Source of the DNA: Hortaea werneckii
Lineage: Eukaryota > Ascomycota > Dothideomycetes > Mycosphaerellales > Teratosphaeriaceae
Assembly (NCBI GenBank): GCA_037044905.1
Contig: JBAOKB010000144.1
Coordinates: forward strand, 2,356,001 to 2,420,000
Direction: 5' to 3'
DNA length: 64,000 bases
In this document: positions 1 through 11,264 of the stretch, one piece after another
How positions within the stretch are numbered: the stretch's first letter is position 1
Layout: every line of letters starts with the position of its first letter
Program-made: the position numbers and the translations under genes
The notes under the pieces: generated by a model
Told to the model about the DNA's origin: nothing
Database searches by the model: none
The model's input: the letters and a program-made list of their open reading frames with translations, nothing else

Positions 1-57
1 CTTCGATCGCTTTGTCGATTAGCCTCCGCAGCAAGTCCTGTGTCTCACTTCAACAAC

Positions 58-930
58 ATGGTGCTCGCCCTTTTCAAGGCACTTTTGTTCAACAAAGGCA
101 AGCGCGAGCAGTACAGCCCGCTGCGATCACACAGTCCACCAAACGATATTGAGACTAATTCATCCCCGGAGTCTGCAACCAGCACATCTCAAACGAACAC
201 GCACGACGAGAAATCTCGAGAAGAAAACGAGCATACCTCACCCGCACGCATCAACCCCCGAATCATCAGCGACGCCACCATCGGCCTAAGCGATGGCTTG
301 ACCGTCCCCTTCGCACTTACAGCCGGGCTATCAGCGCTGGGCGACAGTAAGATCGTCATCTACTCCGGCTTCGCAGAAATAGTCGCTGGAGGGATCTCGA
401 TGGGATTAGGAGGCTACCTCGGAGCGAAGAGCGAAGCAGAAGCGTACCGCGCTGCACTGGCCGAGACGCGGGAGATCGTTGCTCAGGATCCGCAGAAGGC
501 TGTTAGTCTTGTGAGAGCTACATTTAGTTCCTTTGAGTTCTCGGAGGTGGCGGTTGCGGAGATGTTGTCCAGCTTGCTCGCTTCCCAGGAAAGGCTGGTG
601 GATTTCTTGATGAAGTTCCATCATCAGCTTGTGGAAGCTGAGCATGCGCCTTCGAGAGCGTATATTTGTGGGGTTACCATTGCATTTGGTTATTTAGTTG
701 GAGGGTTCCTGGCTTTATTGCCTTACCTGCTTCTTCCCAGAATACAAGATGCTTTCTGGGGGAGCGCTATTGTGATGACTATGGCGCTGTTTGGGTTTGG
801 CTGGTTCAAGACGGCTGTTGTTGGAGAGAAGGATGTAGTGGTCTGCCTGAAGAATGGAATACAGATGATGGTGCTTGGCGGGATCGCAGCCGGCGCAGCG
901 GTTGGTTGCGTCAAGGCTTTCGGCGGCTGA
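58..930 (+). CDS. CCC1: Vacuolar iron/manganese transporter, VIT1/CCC1 family
   Basis: Predicted to move ferrous iron (and often manganese) from cytosol into the vacuole, protecting the cell from iron excess. The first ~75 residues are hydrophilic and Ser/Thr-rich. The family core follows: a segment reading DATIGLSDGLTVPFALTAGL, then a Gly-rich helix with AEIVAGGISMGLGGYLG and a KSEAEAYRAAL motif, a cytoplasmic metal-binding stretch, and three hydrophobic helices at the C-terminus. About 290 residues fits fungal CCC1. The frame is open upstream but the first ATG is at 58; another exon beyond the left edge cannot be excluded. Uninterrupted and intron-free. It converges on GPI14, with 191 bases between the stops. 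Confidence 0.87.
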   Translation: MVLALFKALLFNKGKREQYSPLRSHSPPNDIETNSSPESATSTSQTNTHDEKSREENEHTSPARINPRIISDATIGLSDGLTVPFALTAGLSALGDSKIVIYSGFAEIVAGGISMGLGGYLGAKSEAEAYRAALAETREIVAQDPQKAVSLVRATFSSFEFSEVAVAEMLSSLLASQERLVDFLMKFHHQLVEAEHAPSRAYICGVTIAFGYLVGGFLALLPYLLLPRIQDAFWGSAIVMTMALFGFGWFKTAVVGEKDVVVCLKNGIQMMVLGGIAAGAAVGCVKAFGG

Positions 931-1121
931 GAAACAGACGGTTGAGACAATGAGCCGTTGTCAAATGGGCCTCACGTTGCTGCATCGCGTGTGAAACACA
1001 GTAGCGTAGAGAGCAAGGAGAAGGGAATCGGATAAAAAGCTGATGAAAGCTGTGATTGTAGAGCGGTATTGCTACTCGGGAGGTGCCTACAACGCGTTCG
1101 GGCTGCATGGAGCTCATTCTT

Positions 1122-2519
1122 CTATGAGACACGAACAGCAACATCTGCAACAATCACGCCCAGGATCCAAGAGTTGATAAGATAGAAACCTGCACTAGCC
1201 AACCACAGACCGGGAAGGAATGTCGAATGGCCAAGGAACTCCAGTTTGTACCCTTGCTGAAGCCATGCAGCTTGGCCCAGAATCCAGAGGACAAGCGCGC
1301 TGACACCTAGTTTTGGACACCTCATAAAGGATGAGTATGGCAGGTAAAATGGTAGGAAGACCATGTACCATAAGAAGTACTACAAATGTCAGTATCCATG
1401 CACGAGTGAATCAGGAGTTCAAAGGCTCTTACCTGACTGGTGCAGACCTTGTTGAAGGTTACAAAAGCAAAGGTCTGCGCTAGCATTGTGCCGGCTAGGT
1501 CCTTCTTCGCACACATCAGAGGGATAGCCACAACGGCGAGCAGCAGTTGGGGGATGAAAGCGAGCGATTCGACACGCAGATCGCTTGCTTGGCTAGGGTA
1601 TGCGGAGTTCAGGTGCAAAACAGTATTGTAGACAGAGAAATTGTGTCTGTGGTCGAGGCGGGTGAAATGGTATAGATAGGTGTGTTTGATAAAAGGCATG
1701 CCATAACTTCAAAACGAATTAGCAGACGCAAAAGAAACTTGGGACTGTCACCTACGCATTGAACATCACCCCGTTCAGCAATGTAAAAGCCAGAGCACTT
1801 GCGATGACGAGGGACTGCCTTTGCTTGTTCACAAGCTCCATTACAGTCTCAGGCCAGCTGAATTTGCTGGGATTGCTTTCGTTTGTCTTTACACCATCTT
1901 TTGACTTTGGCCCAAGCCACCAGAAGACAGCTGCTGCGTAGATGAATGGGTAGATTTTTACGTGAACGGCCACGCCAAGTAGGAAGCCACAGATCCAAAT
2001 CCTTCCTCGCAAGGCCTGCAACAGTATAGGCACAACCATGGCAACTACAAGGCCTTCAGAGCTGCCTCTTGTGCTAATGTTCGCCACCATCGGGTTAAGC
2101 AGCCAGATACTTGCATATTTCATCGCCCTGTCCTTGCTGAAATCCGCCTGCTCCCTCAGAGACTTCGCAATCAGAAAGCCGGTAAGGATATCGCCAAAGG
2201 CAAATAAGCACTTTCCGAATTCAAACCATGCGCCTCCCCAGGTTGTGGGATACAACAGCCATGCTAGGAGTGGCGTGTATCGATAGGTGGCTCTGTCGTA
2301 CGGCGAGCGGCCGATGGAGACATAGCGCGCAGCATCAGTGAAGACAAGATAGTCGATGTCTGTGTACTTGACTGGACTGTTGGAGTCTTGCCAGCGGCCG
2401 TAGATTAGGAGAGCAAGACGGAGGAGAATGGCGGCGGAGTACACGAGCCATTGGCGACTAAAGAAGGAATTCGCCCACACTCCCATTCTCAATCTGCTAG
2501 TCCAGTCTTCCGCCAGCAT
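1122..2519 (-). CDS. GPI14: GPI mannosyltransferase I (PIG-M/GPI14), GT50
   Basis: Adds the first alpha-1,4 mannose from dolichol-phosphate-mannose to the GPI precursor on the ER lumenal side. I read three exons: 2519-1756, 1706-1433 and 1379-1122 (introns 49 and 53 nt, the first with an AAG acceptor), giving 431 residues, the usual size. The lumenal catalytic DXD appears as YTDIDYLVFTDAA near residue 45, followed by SPYDRATYRYTPLLAWLL. The family-diagnostic HTYLYHFTRLDHRHNFS and FNKVCTSQYFLWY motifs each rely on the proposed splices: the latter is only formed by joining exons 2 and 3. Multiple membrane helices run through the chain. No frame damage. Confidence 0.9.
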
Positions 2520-4298
2520 ATGGCCGCACAGCCAGCTTTGTTGAACAAGGTCTGACAGTAATCATATCCGAATCTTTGCTTGCGGACTGGACGGGAGCCT
2601 GGAAATTGGGAGACACTGCGCTGCCTCAGGCAAGACTGGACAATTGTGCACGAACTGGACGTTCCCGTCCCGATCCTTGGATGGTCGCCGGTTAGGGCCT
2701 ACATAGAGTCTATCTATTTCCGACCTTGTGATGCGAACGATAGAAAGCCACTATCACGACAGCCTTGTTTTGTACATGTGGGTCGCCGTACGCATCAAAA
2801 AGAATGCAAAAAGGCATAATACAAGTCCCAGGGTGTTAGACGCATGAACACATCAGCTACTCGGCTGGGACGGCGAGACATTCTTTCAGCACGCGCACCT
2901 CAACCATTCCGAGACTATTGTATAAGCATGTATCGGACATATAGCAAGACCATGGACCACCTGCACCCCTTGACTGACCGCGACAGCACCCAAGCCGCGA
3001 TACGTTCAAGGCTGGGACTATTGCGGGCGGCCGCGCAATGGCGACGTTTCTCCATGTACATATTGTTCAGCATAAGGTGGTCAATCTTGATCATACTCAT
3101 CTTCCCGCAGCATAGTTGCGGCCCAATGGCCTCAATTTCGATAATGAATGGTTGGAACCATCTGTTCAGGATGGTCTATCCAGATCTTCCCGAGAGACAT
3201 CGCTTGGGGCGGGCCCAACAGTCTGCTGAGTTCAGGAATGATCTAAGGCGTTTCAGACTAATTCAGACAGCTTGGTTGGGAGCACTGTCTTAATCAATTG
3301 CCTCTTGGCGATTCATATTGCCTCGTGCCCGTCTAGGTAACCCACGCATGGGGAGCCGCGCACCCTTTGCCCATATCTGTGTCTCTGTCCGAGGAGTCTT
3401 TGGGAATCTCGAACTAGTTGGCGAACAACGAACCAGGTGATTGCTTTTGAGCCACATACATCTATAATAAAGTGATCCGGATGGGGCCGAGTCCTCCAGG
3501 CCAGACAGCCACTCCGGCGCTATCACGCGCGGGCACTAACGATTCAATGGTCATATGTGGCGTCGGTACGAGTTGCTTTTCCCCTTTGAGACAGTCGAGA
3601 TAGTCTGGCATGCGAAGGAGCCGTTGAGCAAAAACACGATCAACCGTTTGCTACTTTTGTTCTTATACATGGCCGTTGTGCTACAGCTCTATCATCTTCA
3701 TCTCCGCTTGGTACAGTCGTTAGGCCTTATTTGCTTGAGTACCAGTTGAACATTCCAGCGAAGCGAAAGTCTGCTTGGAGGATCACACGGCTTGCACACG
3801 GGCCGTCGGTCGCTCCACGTTCTGCAAGGGATCGCCTGGACAAGACGTTCTAGATTGAGCGGCGATCGGCAATTTCGAGATCCCGGAAGTCACCGTCAAC
3901 ACTGTGATAATTGTTGCAGTTGACAATAGGGTCTTGTTGGATACATTGTTCTGTCCCAACTACACACGTCTAGTTGCGAGCGAGCCACGAGGCTGAACGC
4001 CAGCATCGACGTTGGCTGTCATGCTTCAGCACTACCTCGAGCACGAGACCGTGTAATGACAGCAACACGCCACCCATTCTCGCTCCGCAGCTCAGCGTGC
4101 ATCCCGTCTCCTGCTGTGCGCCCAGATACCAATGGAGAGTCGCATGAACCAAACCGGGATAAGTCGAAATATGCTCTGTGTCACCATGTCGGCAAGCCTC
4201 ATCCGCGGCGCCAGCGGCGCGCCATTACAATAAAACAACGCAGCATATCTTTTATGTCCCTTGGGCGACTTTCACTTCCAGCACGGTCATGGAGGAAG
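2520..4298. other. Intergenic, 1.8 kb, no gene recognised
   Basis: Only short, compositionally random reading frames are present on both strands. It holds the promoter of GPI14 at its left end and that of the DUF7729 gene at its right end. I saw no tRNA cloverleaf, repeat or protein-like frame. Confidence 0.5.
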
Positions 4299-5350
4299 AT
4301 GCAGAGTTTGACGCTGGCGATTCTGCTCGGCCTGCTGGTGTGCTGTCAAGGAGTCGGAGCCCAAAATGTATACACGGCAGAGCCCTGGGCGGGCGCACAC
4401 GTAGATCTGATATACGATCGCAGCCCGCCGCCTGTGCGATTGCAAGCCAGAGATGAGACGAGCGCGACAATCGCTTCAAGCATACGGTTACTGCCAACTG
4501 GGACCGATGGATCCACTTCAGCCATCAGCACCGCAACACCCACCGCCGCAAACAATCTACCGACTCCTTTCGATTCCAGCCTAGGCAATAATTTCACCGC
4601 ATCGAGCTGTCCAACATTTTTCCGGGATTTCATGAGCAACGAGACATTTATGAATTGTTTACCGCTTTCTCTGCTTCTTCAAGTACGTGCACCCCAAGAA
4701 CGACCATCTACCTTATGACTTTCATACAGCCAGACTAACGAAAGAACAACAACCAACAGACATCCAACTCCTTCTTCACCGCCCTCCAATCCCCCGTCCT
4801 CCTCGCCCAAACCATGGACGCCTCCTGCAGCGCCAACTTCACCCAATGCTCCGCCCTCATGTCCTCGCTCGCCACCACAATCAAACAACCCTCCAACTGC
4901 GGCGACGACTACAAGCTCGAGAACCCCATGGTCCGGCAAGCCTACAACGGCTTCCTCGCCTACGAAACCCTCTACCACGTCGGCTGCCTCACGGACTCAG
5001 ACGGGGCCTACTGCTTCTCGAACGCGGTGTCCAACATGACGGCCCCCACGAGCAGCTACATCTACTACCTGCCCCTTGGGGTGCAGCTCCCCGCGGGGAC
5101 GCGGCCGTCCTGTAACGGTTGTCTGCAGGACACGATGCAGGTGTTTTCGCAGGCGGCGGCCAACAAGACCCTGCCGCTGAGCGAGACGTATGCGGATGCG
5201 GGCCAGATGATCCAGATGGCGTGCGGGCCTTCGTATGCGGTTGATGCTGTGCAGCGGACGAATGCGGCGGCGGCTTCGATGGGTTTGCCACCCGCGGGTT
5301 TGGGGGTGGCGGTTGTGCTTGCGGTGGTGGTTAGTTTGATTTGCTTGTAA
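4299..5350 (+). CDS. Secreted GPI-anchored protein, DUF7729 family
   Basis: Cell-surface protein of unknown function restricted to filamentous fungi. Exons 4299-4682 and 4760-5350 (77-nt intron, GTACGT donor, CAACAG acceptor) give 324 residues. The chosen ATG is followed directly by a signal peptide (SLTLAILLGLLVCCQGVGAQ); an in-frame ATG at 4254 would add 15 basic residues. A Ser/Thr-rich linker precedes the Cys-rich core with SSCPTFFRDFMSNETF, CSANFTQC, NCGDDYKLENPMV and PSCNGCLQ segments and several N-glycosylation sites. The C-terminus is a short hydrophobic tail after small residues, typical of GPI attachment. Assignment to DUF7729 is from the motif pattern recalled, not a search. Confidence 0.8.
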
Positions 5351-5849
5351 AGCAAGCGTGCTGGGACTTGGTTATGATTTCGATCTCTTTGGAAGATCTA
5401 GATTTTTGTCATTTTTGTTTTATCTTTATGGTATTTCTGGTTGTGGGATTAGCGTTGGCGCTGAGACATTTGGGGTTTCATTTTGGGAAAGGCAGAAAGG
5501 GCGGGTTTTGTGACCTGGCAAAGTCTTAAATATCATGATTTCATGAGCAGAACAATCTTGGATTTTGTATATTGGTCCTCCTTGAGGGCACGTATAATAC
5601 AGATAATCTATCTCGACAGCTTGAATAATGTTTCAAAGACACAAAGCCTTTTGCGATGGCATTATGAAGTATGTGAGAGTTGAGAGAGGCTGGATTTGTG
5701 ACGATGACTGACTGCCTGCAAGCAAAGTGCAACAAATATTGATTGCTGTAAAGCGAATGTGTCTTATAGTACAAGGTATATATGAAAATCTCTCAAGAGA
5801 AGGTTTTCCGTCCAAAATTCATGCACATCGTTAAATCATATGTTTCCCG
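5351..5849. other. Intergenic 3' flanks
   Basis: AT-rich tail-to-tail spacer between the DUF7729 gene and the PH-domain gene. No gene, RNA or repeat seen beyond weak short frames. Confidence 0.5.
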
Positions 5850-7769
5850 CTAAAATGGTATCATGAGAATCCTTTTGGCCAACAAAGGATTGTAAGTGAG
5901 TGAGTGAGTGAGTAGACGGTAGTAGAAGCGAGCTGGATGATGCTTCGCAAGTACAGTAGGTGCTCCATGTCCGTCGGAGGGGATGATATTATCTTCGTAA
6001 AACCGTACGCAATGAGCGATTGAGAGAGGTCGAAGGATGGGAGGCGGTAGTATCGTTTTAGAAGCAGAAGACCACGCCGTGGATCTGCTCGCCGTTTTGG
6101 ACTTCTTGCCGCTTTGCCTCAGCTTGCGGAGATTGCGTCGTCGAGGGCCGTGGCGGCGCCGGAGTCTCTTTCGTGGCAGATTGACCTTGGTGAGCTCAAG
6201 ATTCGCCATCCCGTTCTCCACCGGCTGGATCTGATCTCCAGACTCGGTCTGGCTACCAAGCGCCGACCGTGAATGACGTGGGCTGTCCGAGGACGCCGCC
6301 TGCGAGTTCGCAGACGTGCTGTTGGAACGCTCAAGGCTGTCGGCAGCTTGATCGGACTCCTTCTTGGCCTTGTGGAAGCCGTGGCTCCTGTACGTGGGTG
6401 GGCTGAGCTCCCACTCCTCGAGCAGCTCCATTCGCCAGTTGATCTTCACCCGCCTGCCGTGCCAGATGAGGATGTCACTTGCTCGGACGGCGTCGGCATG
6501 CAACACCGGCATGCACCTCCGCGCATATCGCTGAGCCTGTGCAGCGGTTCTCATGTGTGGTGGCTGCCATTTGCCATCGATATTAAAGTTTTCAGGGTTG
6601 GTGGAGTAAGTCATGCTATCGGACATCGACGAAGCGACGCTCGTGTCAGTCGCTGAACGAGACATGACTGGACGTGTAGTGCTTGTGGTCGCAGCTTGGA
6701 CCGGGGCCGTCGTTCCCGGAGCCGCGAAATCTTCTCGCATGACGGCAAGATCGAGATCATCGTCCTCTCTCGCCTGTCTCTGCGGGCCTTCGTTCGGCCT
6801 CTCTTCAACTGACTGGTTGGTGGTAGTGCGCTGTAGCTCCTCCTGCGCCGAACCAGCCCGTTGGGTTTCAGTCGCTATCGACGCAGCCCTATTTTGATCT
6901 CGCCGAGCTGCAAAGGTCGGAAACATCTCTCTCAATATCCGCTCTTGTTCGGCAACGAGCTCTGGATTTGCCAGGTCACCGCTATTCCTGATACGAGGTT
7001 GCTGCGGCCGCCGTCTCCGTCGCGGTACGGTGCATTGGCGAGGGATGCTTCGCTCGTCCAGGGAATGAGAAATGTCAATACCGGCGGAGATGGCATTGAT
7101 GAGGTCGCAGATGAGGTCTTCAGAAGGATTGGCGAAGATTAGCTGATCCGCCTCGACTCGCAAACGCAGCACGCTTTGCTTGACGGCTGCGAAAAGCGAT
7201 GAGTCCTTCGACCAAGCCTTCCGTCTTGCTGCGCTCGGGATCAAATGAGCGAGCCGCGTTAGTGGGGTGAGGATAGTGTGGGAGATATCGGTTGCAAGCC
7301 CAATCTCAGCATGCTGGAGAGTGTAGCTCTGGAGAAGGCGGCCTGGCCCAACATCTCTTGCACGATAAACGCTGAGCAAAGTGCCGCGGACAACCACATA
7401 CACGTCCCGCCAGTCGGTCTCTGCAATCCCATGTAAAGGGTTGATCGACTCAATCTGCATTTGGACCTTGGCCTCAGCGTTCACAGTGCTTGAGTACTGT
7501 GGCAGTTGTTCGCAACCGGCCGTGGAGGGTATGTTCGCCGCCTTGTGTCTCGTTGCAGTAGCGTATGACGGCGGCAGGTCGTTTGCTGGTGTGCATTGCG
7601 TCTGGAAGACATTGTAATTGCTCGTCGCTCGTCGCACCGGCCTCGCTGACCGAGTCTCTGACGTGGGAGGGATCACGCCGGGTACGATGTCGTCTCGCCG
7701 GTCGGCGGCCCTTCGATCGTTTCCGTCCATACCGAGTATTGACATGGCGTGAGGTGACAACGCTGCCAT
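5850..7769 (-). CDS. PH-domain protein, largely disordered
   Basis: A 639-residue protein with no introns or frame breaks. The N-terminal ~100 residues are disordered and hold a PPSYATAT-like PPxY motif that could bind WW domains. Residues ~110-240 look like a pleckstrin-homology fold: WRDVYVVVRGTLLSVYRAR, a strand pattern ending in DLINAISAGIDIS, and a preceding LIFANPSED segment. After it come a basic RRRRRPQQPR patch, a long Ser/Gln-rich linker, and a conserved-looking C-terminal part with ILIWHGRRVKINWRMELLEEWELSPPTYRSHGF (quoted here as one motif region near residue 440). PH domains bind phosphoinositides or proteins, so a membrane-associated regulatory role is likely, but the specific function is not recognised. 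Confidence 0.72.
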   Translation of the reverse strand: MAALSPHAMSILGMDGNDRRAADRRDDIVPGVIPPTSETRSARPVRRATSNYNVFQTQCTPANDLPPSYATATRHKAANIPSTAGCEQLPQYSSTVNAEAKVQMQIESINPLHGIAETDWRDVYVVVRGTLLSVYRARDVGPGRLLQSYTLQHAEIGLATDISHTILTPLTRLAHLIPSAARRKAWSKDSSLFAAVKQSVLRLRVEADQLIFANPSEDLICDLINAISAGIDISHSLDERSIPRQCTVPRRRRRPQQPRIRNSGDLANPELVAEQERILREMFPTFAARRDQNRAASIATETQRAGSAQEELQRTTTNQSVEERPNEGPQRQAREDDDLDLAVMREDFAAPGTTAPVQAATTSTTRPVMSRSATDTSVASSMSDSMTYSTNPENFNIDGKWQPPHMRTAAQAQRYARRCMPVLHADAVRASDILIWHGRRVKINWRMELLEEWELSPPTYRSHGFHKAKKESDQAADSLERSNSTSANSQAASSDSPRHSRSALGSQTESGDQIQPVENGMANLELTKVNLPRKRLRRRHGPRRRNLRKLRQSGKKSKTASRSTAWSSASKTILPPPILRPLSIAHCVRFYEDNIIPSDGHGAPTVLAKHHPARFYYRLLTHSLTYNPLLAKRILMIPF

Positions 7770-9462
7770 GCTGGTGAGGAAGGGGAGCTATAGCGGTCTT
7801 CAAGCCGACAACGAGACCCCGTTCCTGAACTCCACACCCATTCACAAGCGGACGCAGTGCTCTTGGCCACCGATGAACGCGTCGCCCGTGATTTTGCCAA
7901 CCAAGACTTTACCTCCACCAACTCCTTGACGCAAGAGGCCCGGTTGCAGCCGCCAATCGTTCGTTTGCTGCCGTCGGGACCGCGGAGAAGATGTGGAGGC
8001 TCGCTGAAGATCTTCAACGAGCGGTTTGGAAGGCTATGGGAGAGCGTGATTTCCACAGTGTGTGTGTGTGTGTGTGTGTGAGAGTTGGCAACAGTTATCG
8101 GGACCAGTTGAAGTTGAAGTGAGTGATTAACGACGACAGAGACGCAGCAGCCGTAGTAGACTGTAGCGGTTTGTGCAGCACTATAGTAGTGGAGCCAGTG
8201 CTGGAGGCTGCCAAACCGCCAACTGCCAAGTTCCTCGTCCGAGCTCTGGCCCAGCGACATTCTGGGACCAGTCGCGATCGCCTCCGCCTCGCTTCTGCAG
8301 GGTTCACGCCCGCTGGCCACGCGGTGTACAGCGGGGTAGTACACGGGTTCGCCTCTCTTAGCCTCCGCGGTCCCAGTCGCAGCGACGTGCCAAGCGACTG
8401 TCAAGGGAACCTCAGAAACCAAATGTGGATGGCCGCCAATGCTAAACGGTCCTTTTTACAATTAACAATGCCGCAGACGAGTGGGAACATTGGGCACGCA
8501 ATCCTCCTCTCACGACTTAGGCGAGATCCAGCAGTCCTCGCTGGGCCCCGTGGCGTAATGCACGCCTCATCCTCTCCCAACCCAAATCGGGCACAGGGCC
8601 CCTAGAGAGCATGTGAGATTCCCAAGAGCGTGGCCAGTCTAGAAAGCGCCATCGACCCAAAGGAGAGGCTCGGGCTGTCGGACCACGCTACCCAAAATTC
8701 CAAAAGCTGGCCCCCCTCCGCGAAGCGAATAATAGCGGGCACCCCTCACTACTTACTGGTGACTGGCGGTGATCCGGCATACCGATAACGGTCAGCTGAA
8801 AGCCTGCGCGTGGACAGAACCGTCATGATCTGCTGAAGGCATGTCGTGTGTGCCGGAGGCTTCCAGGCTTTCCTTTTGCCATGAGCCATTGGGAAGTGGC
8901 GCAGTATGCGTCTGCCACCACCCCGAATGAGCCGTTTATCATGGCTTCCCAAATGCATGATCATATAGACTCGTGATTGGCTACCAGACCCTGAACAGAT
9001 CGCGTTGATATCTCGCTCACGGAATGCTGATGAGTAGTAGCAGCAGGAGGGTGAGCATGACGAGTTCTGGCCAAAACGAGCTGACTAGAGCATTATTGCC
9101 TTGCCCAGTACTATCCTATCCTGTCGTTGAAAATCTCTACGAAAGATATGGTTCGTCGTGTTTGTGTTAGAAATGTCAGCTTTGGGTTATTTTCGTCGCC
9201 ATTGGCTATAGCTGGCAAAAGAGCCGTCACGCGAACTCGTACGTCTATGTACAATGTGGGCGCAGTTGTGGGCGCAGTAAAAGAAGATGGCACCAAAGTA
9301 ACACCACCCTTCAACATCCCTCGAGAGGCTCCACATCATCGCCATCATGGCAAGCTCAAGCACCCAATAACAGATGGTGGTATGTTTGCAAACTTTCGTA
9401 TGTGGAAGGACTGAGAGGACGAAACGGAGGAAGAAAGAATAATAAAAGAAAAAAATCTATTG
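7770..9462. other. Intergenic, 1.7 kb; PH-gene promoter with (GT)11
   Basis: Upstream region of the PH-domain gene and 3' side of the C2H2 gene. A perfect (GT)11 microsatellite lies at 8058-8080. The remaining frames are short and show no protein-like composition. Confidence 0.5.
8058..8080. repeat. (GT)11 dinucleotide microsatellite
   Basis: Uninterrupted GT repeat of about 23 bases in a non-coding stretch, roughly 290 bases upstream of the PH-domain gene start. Confidence 0.95.
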
Positions 9463-11264
9463 TCATGTCACATTCCCAGTAGCATTCGTCCTTCGTCTGC
9501 GTTGCTTGCCGATACCTTCCTGGCGCTGCGCCAGAACCTCTCTCAAAGCCGGATCGTCCCGGTCTCGGTCCTGATGATGCACCCGTACATGTCTGATAAA
9601 ACATCACACCCCACAGTCAGCTTGTCATCTTCAACCTATTTGGCTTGAAGCCATCTCCTCGGTGGTTGGGAGGGGACGGGGGAGCATACCGTTGCAAGTT
9701 ATCTGGTCGCGGATACTTATGATCTCGTTCTGGGCAAAACGGACAGATGTATCCCGGACTGCTGTGCACGAGACCGTGCCTGATCATTTCGTTCTTCCGC
9801 TTGAAACCTTTCCCGCCCTCGCTTCGTGGGCAGCCATTAACAGAACAGTAATGCGGTCGATTCGAGCTGTGCACGTTCTTATGGGACCTGTCGAAGCGAT
9901 GTGGTTACTTTGCAAAGCCCGGCGCTGTCAGCTTAGGCGTACTTACGTGAGGAGGTACTGTGTTTGAAATGGCGGAGCAGTGCATCCGCTATAGTCACAT
10001 TTGAAGCCCATCATGATGGAACCTGGCATGCCGGGGGGCGGTGGTAGTATTGGTCTGGGGTTGCCATCTATAGTCGGCGGCTGGTCGATAGGCGTGGTGT
10101 GAGTCGTGCTGTAACCATCGGTGCTCGAGCCAGGATGACCGTGCGACTCGCTCGATGATGTACCGGCAGAGGGTAGAGATGCTGGGTACATGGAAGTCGT
10201 TCCATCATGAGTATTGGATAACCGTCGGTGAGAAAAGTAAGCCAACGGAGCGGCGTACTGTTGCGGCGACCCATAGACTGCCTGAGAGCTATCGTTCACA
10301 GTATTGGTCGGTGATCGGATACTTTGGGCATAATTGCTGACTGGTGAGGTTTGAATGCTGGGTCTTCTTGCAAATGCCGGTGTAGAGTAGGCAACTGCTG
10401 ATGATTGAGATGTTGCTGAGCCAAAAGACTGAGTATGGCGGTGGCCGAACGGCTGCTGGGCTCTCTCGTCGCTGCCGCTTCCGCCAGCTCGTTCAGCTGG
10501 CCCGTGAACTGCGAAAATGATGGCAGACGCTCCTTTCGTGGCGAATGTGGTTCTCCTTGATCTTGCTTTGGCACAGTCTGCACGGCTGGCAAGGTGTCGA
10601 CCGTTGGCTGGCCAGTGGAAATGAAATGCCTGTCGACTGTGGGAGAAATGGCCGACCCATGTACCATCCCTGGAACGGGAGCTTCCGAGCATGAGGTTTG
10701 CGTATTCAGCGGAGGATTTGTCTCGGCTCTAGTAGCAGGCCTGAGTGAGAGTGTTTCCGAGGAGTGGTCGGCTCTGGAGCTCTGAGACTCCGTAATTTCT
10801 TCTGCGGGCTTTAACTCTTGGTCGCTGGGTTCGCTACTTGCAATCACTGCGGTAGCGGTTGCCGCTAGTCTACGAGGACTGAGTCTGGTCATCTCCTCAA
10901 AGCAAACATTCCCACTATCGTGACGCTCAATGGCCTTTGGCAGCGCCCTTGTGCCTGCTTTGCCATCGCTCACGCTGCCGTTAGCCGCGCCAGGCTCTTC
11001 ATCGGGAGCCTGCACGGAAGTTGGTGATCCGGTGGAAATCATCTGAGCTTGCCTCTCCGCGAGTTCTGGATATGTTGGCGCGAGCGCGCTGAGAACAGCA
11101 GCAAGTCCTGGATCAAATTCCCGGCTAGCTGTGCTTTCAAATGTGACGGGTTCAGCTGGCTTATCCGACAGTTTAGATGATGATTCAATGTCCAATCTTG
11201 GTCTGCCGACAGGCTGCAAATGCTCTGTCGAGAAACAAGGCTGATCGTCTTCAGGCCAGCTCAT
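9463..11264 (-). CDS. C2H2 zinc-finger protein, three C-terminal fingers
   Basis: Likely nuclear DNA-binding protein of ~548 residues. Exons: 11264-9947, 9887-9690, 9592-9463. The spliced C-terminus carries three fingers: FKCDYSGC...HKNVH, HYCSVNGC...RHGLVH and YICPFCPE...RHVRVH, the second with the fungal motif GGKGFKRKNEMIRHGLVH. Finger 1 is split by intron 1 and finger 3 by intron 2. The long N-terminal part is Ser/Pro/Gln-rich with a conserved-looking LPSFSQFTGQLNELAEAA segment. Between ~10420 and 10500 the reading must change frame; one missing base makes the exon lengths total a multiple of three, so I read it as an assembly deletion. The exact position is not resolved. Target genes unknown. 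Confidence 0.78.

Noticed and set aside
4252..4978. Minus-strand frames opposite the DUF7729 gene
   Set aside because: Gly/Glu/Val-rich shadows of the Pro/Ser/Thr coding strand.
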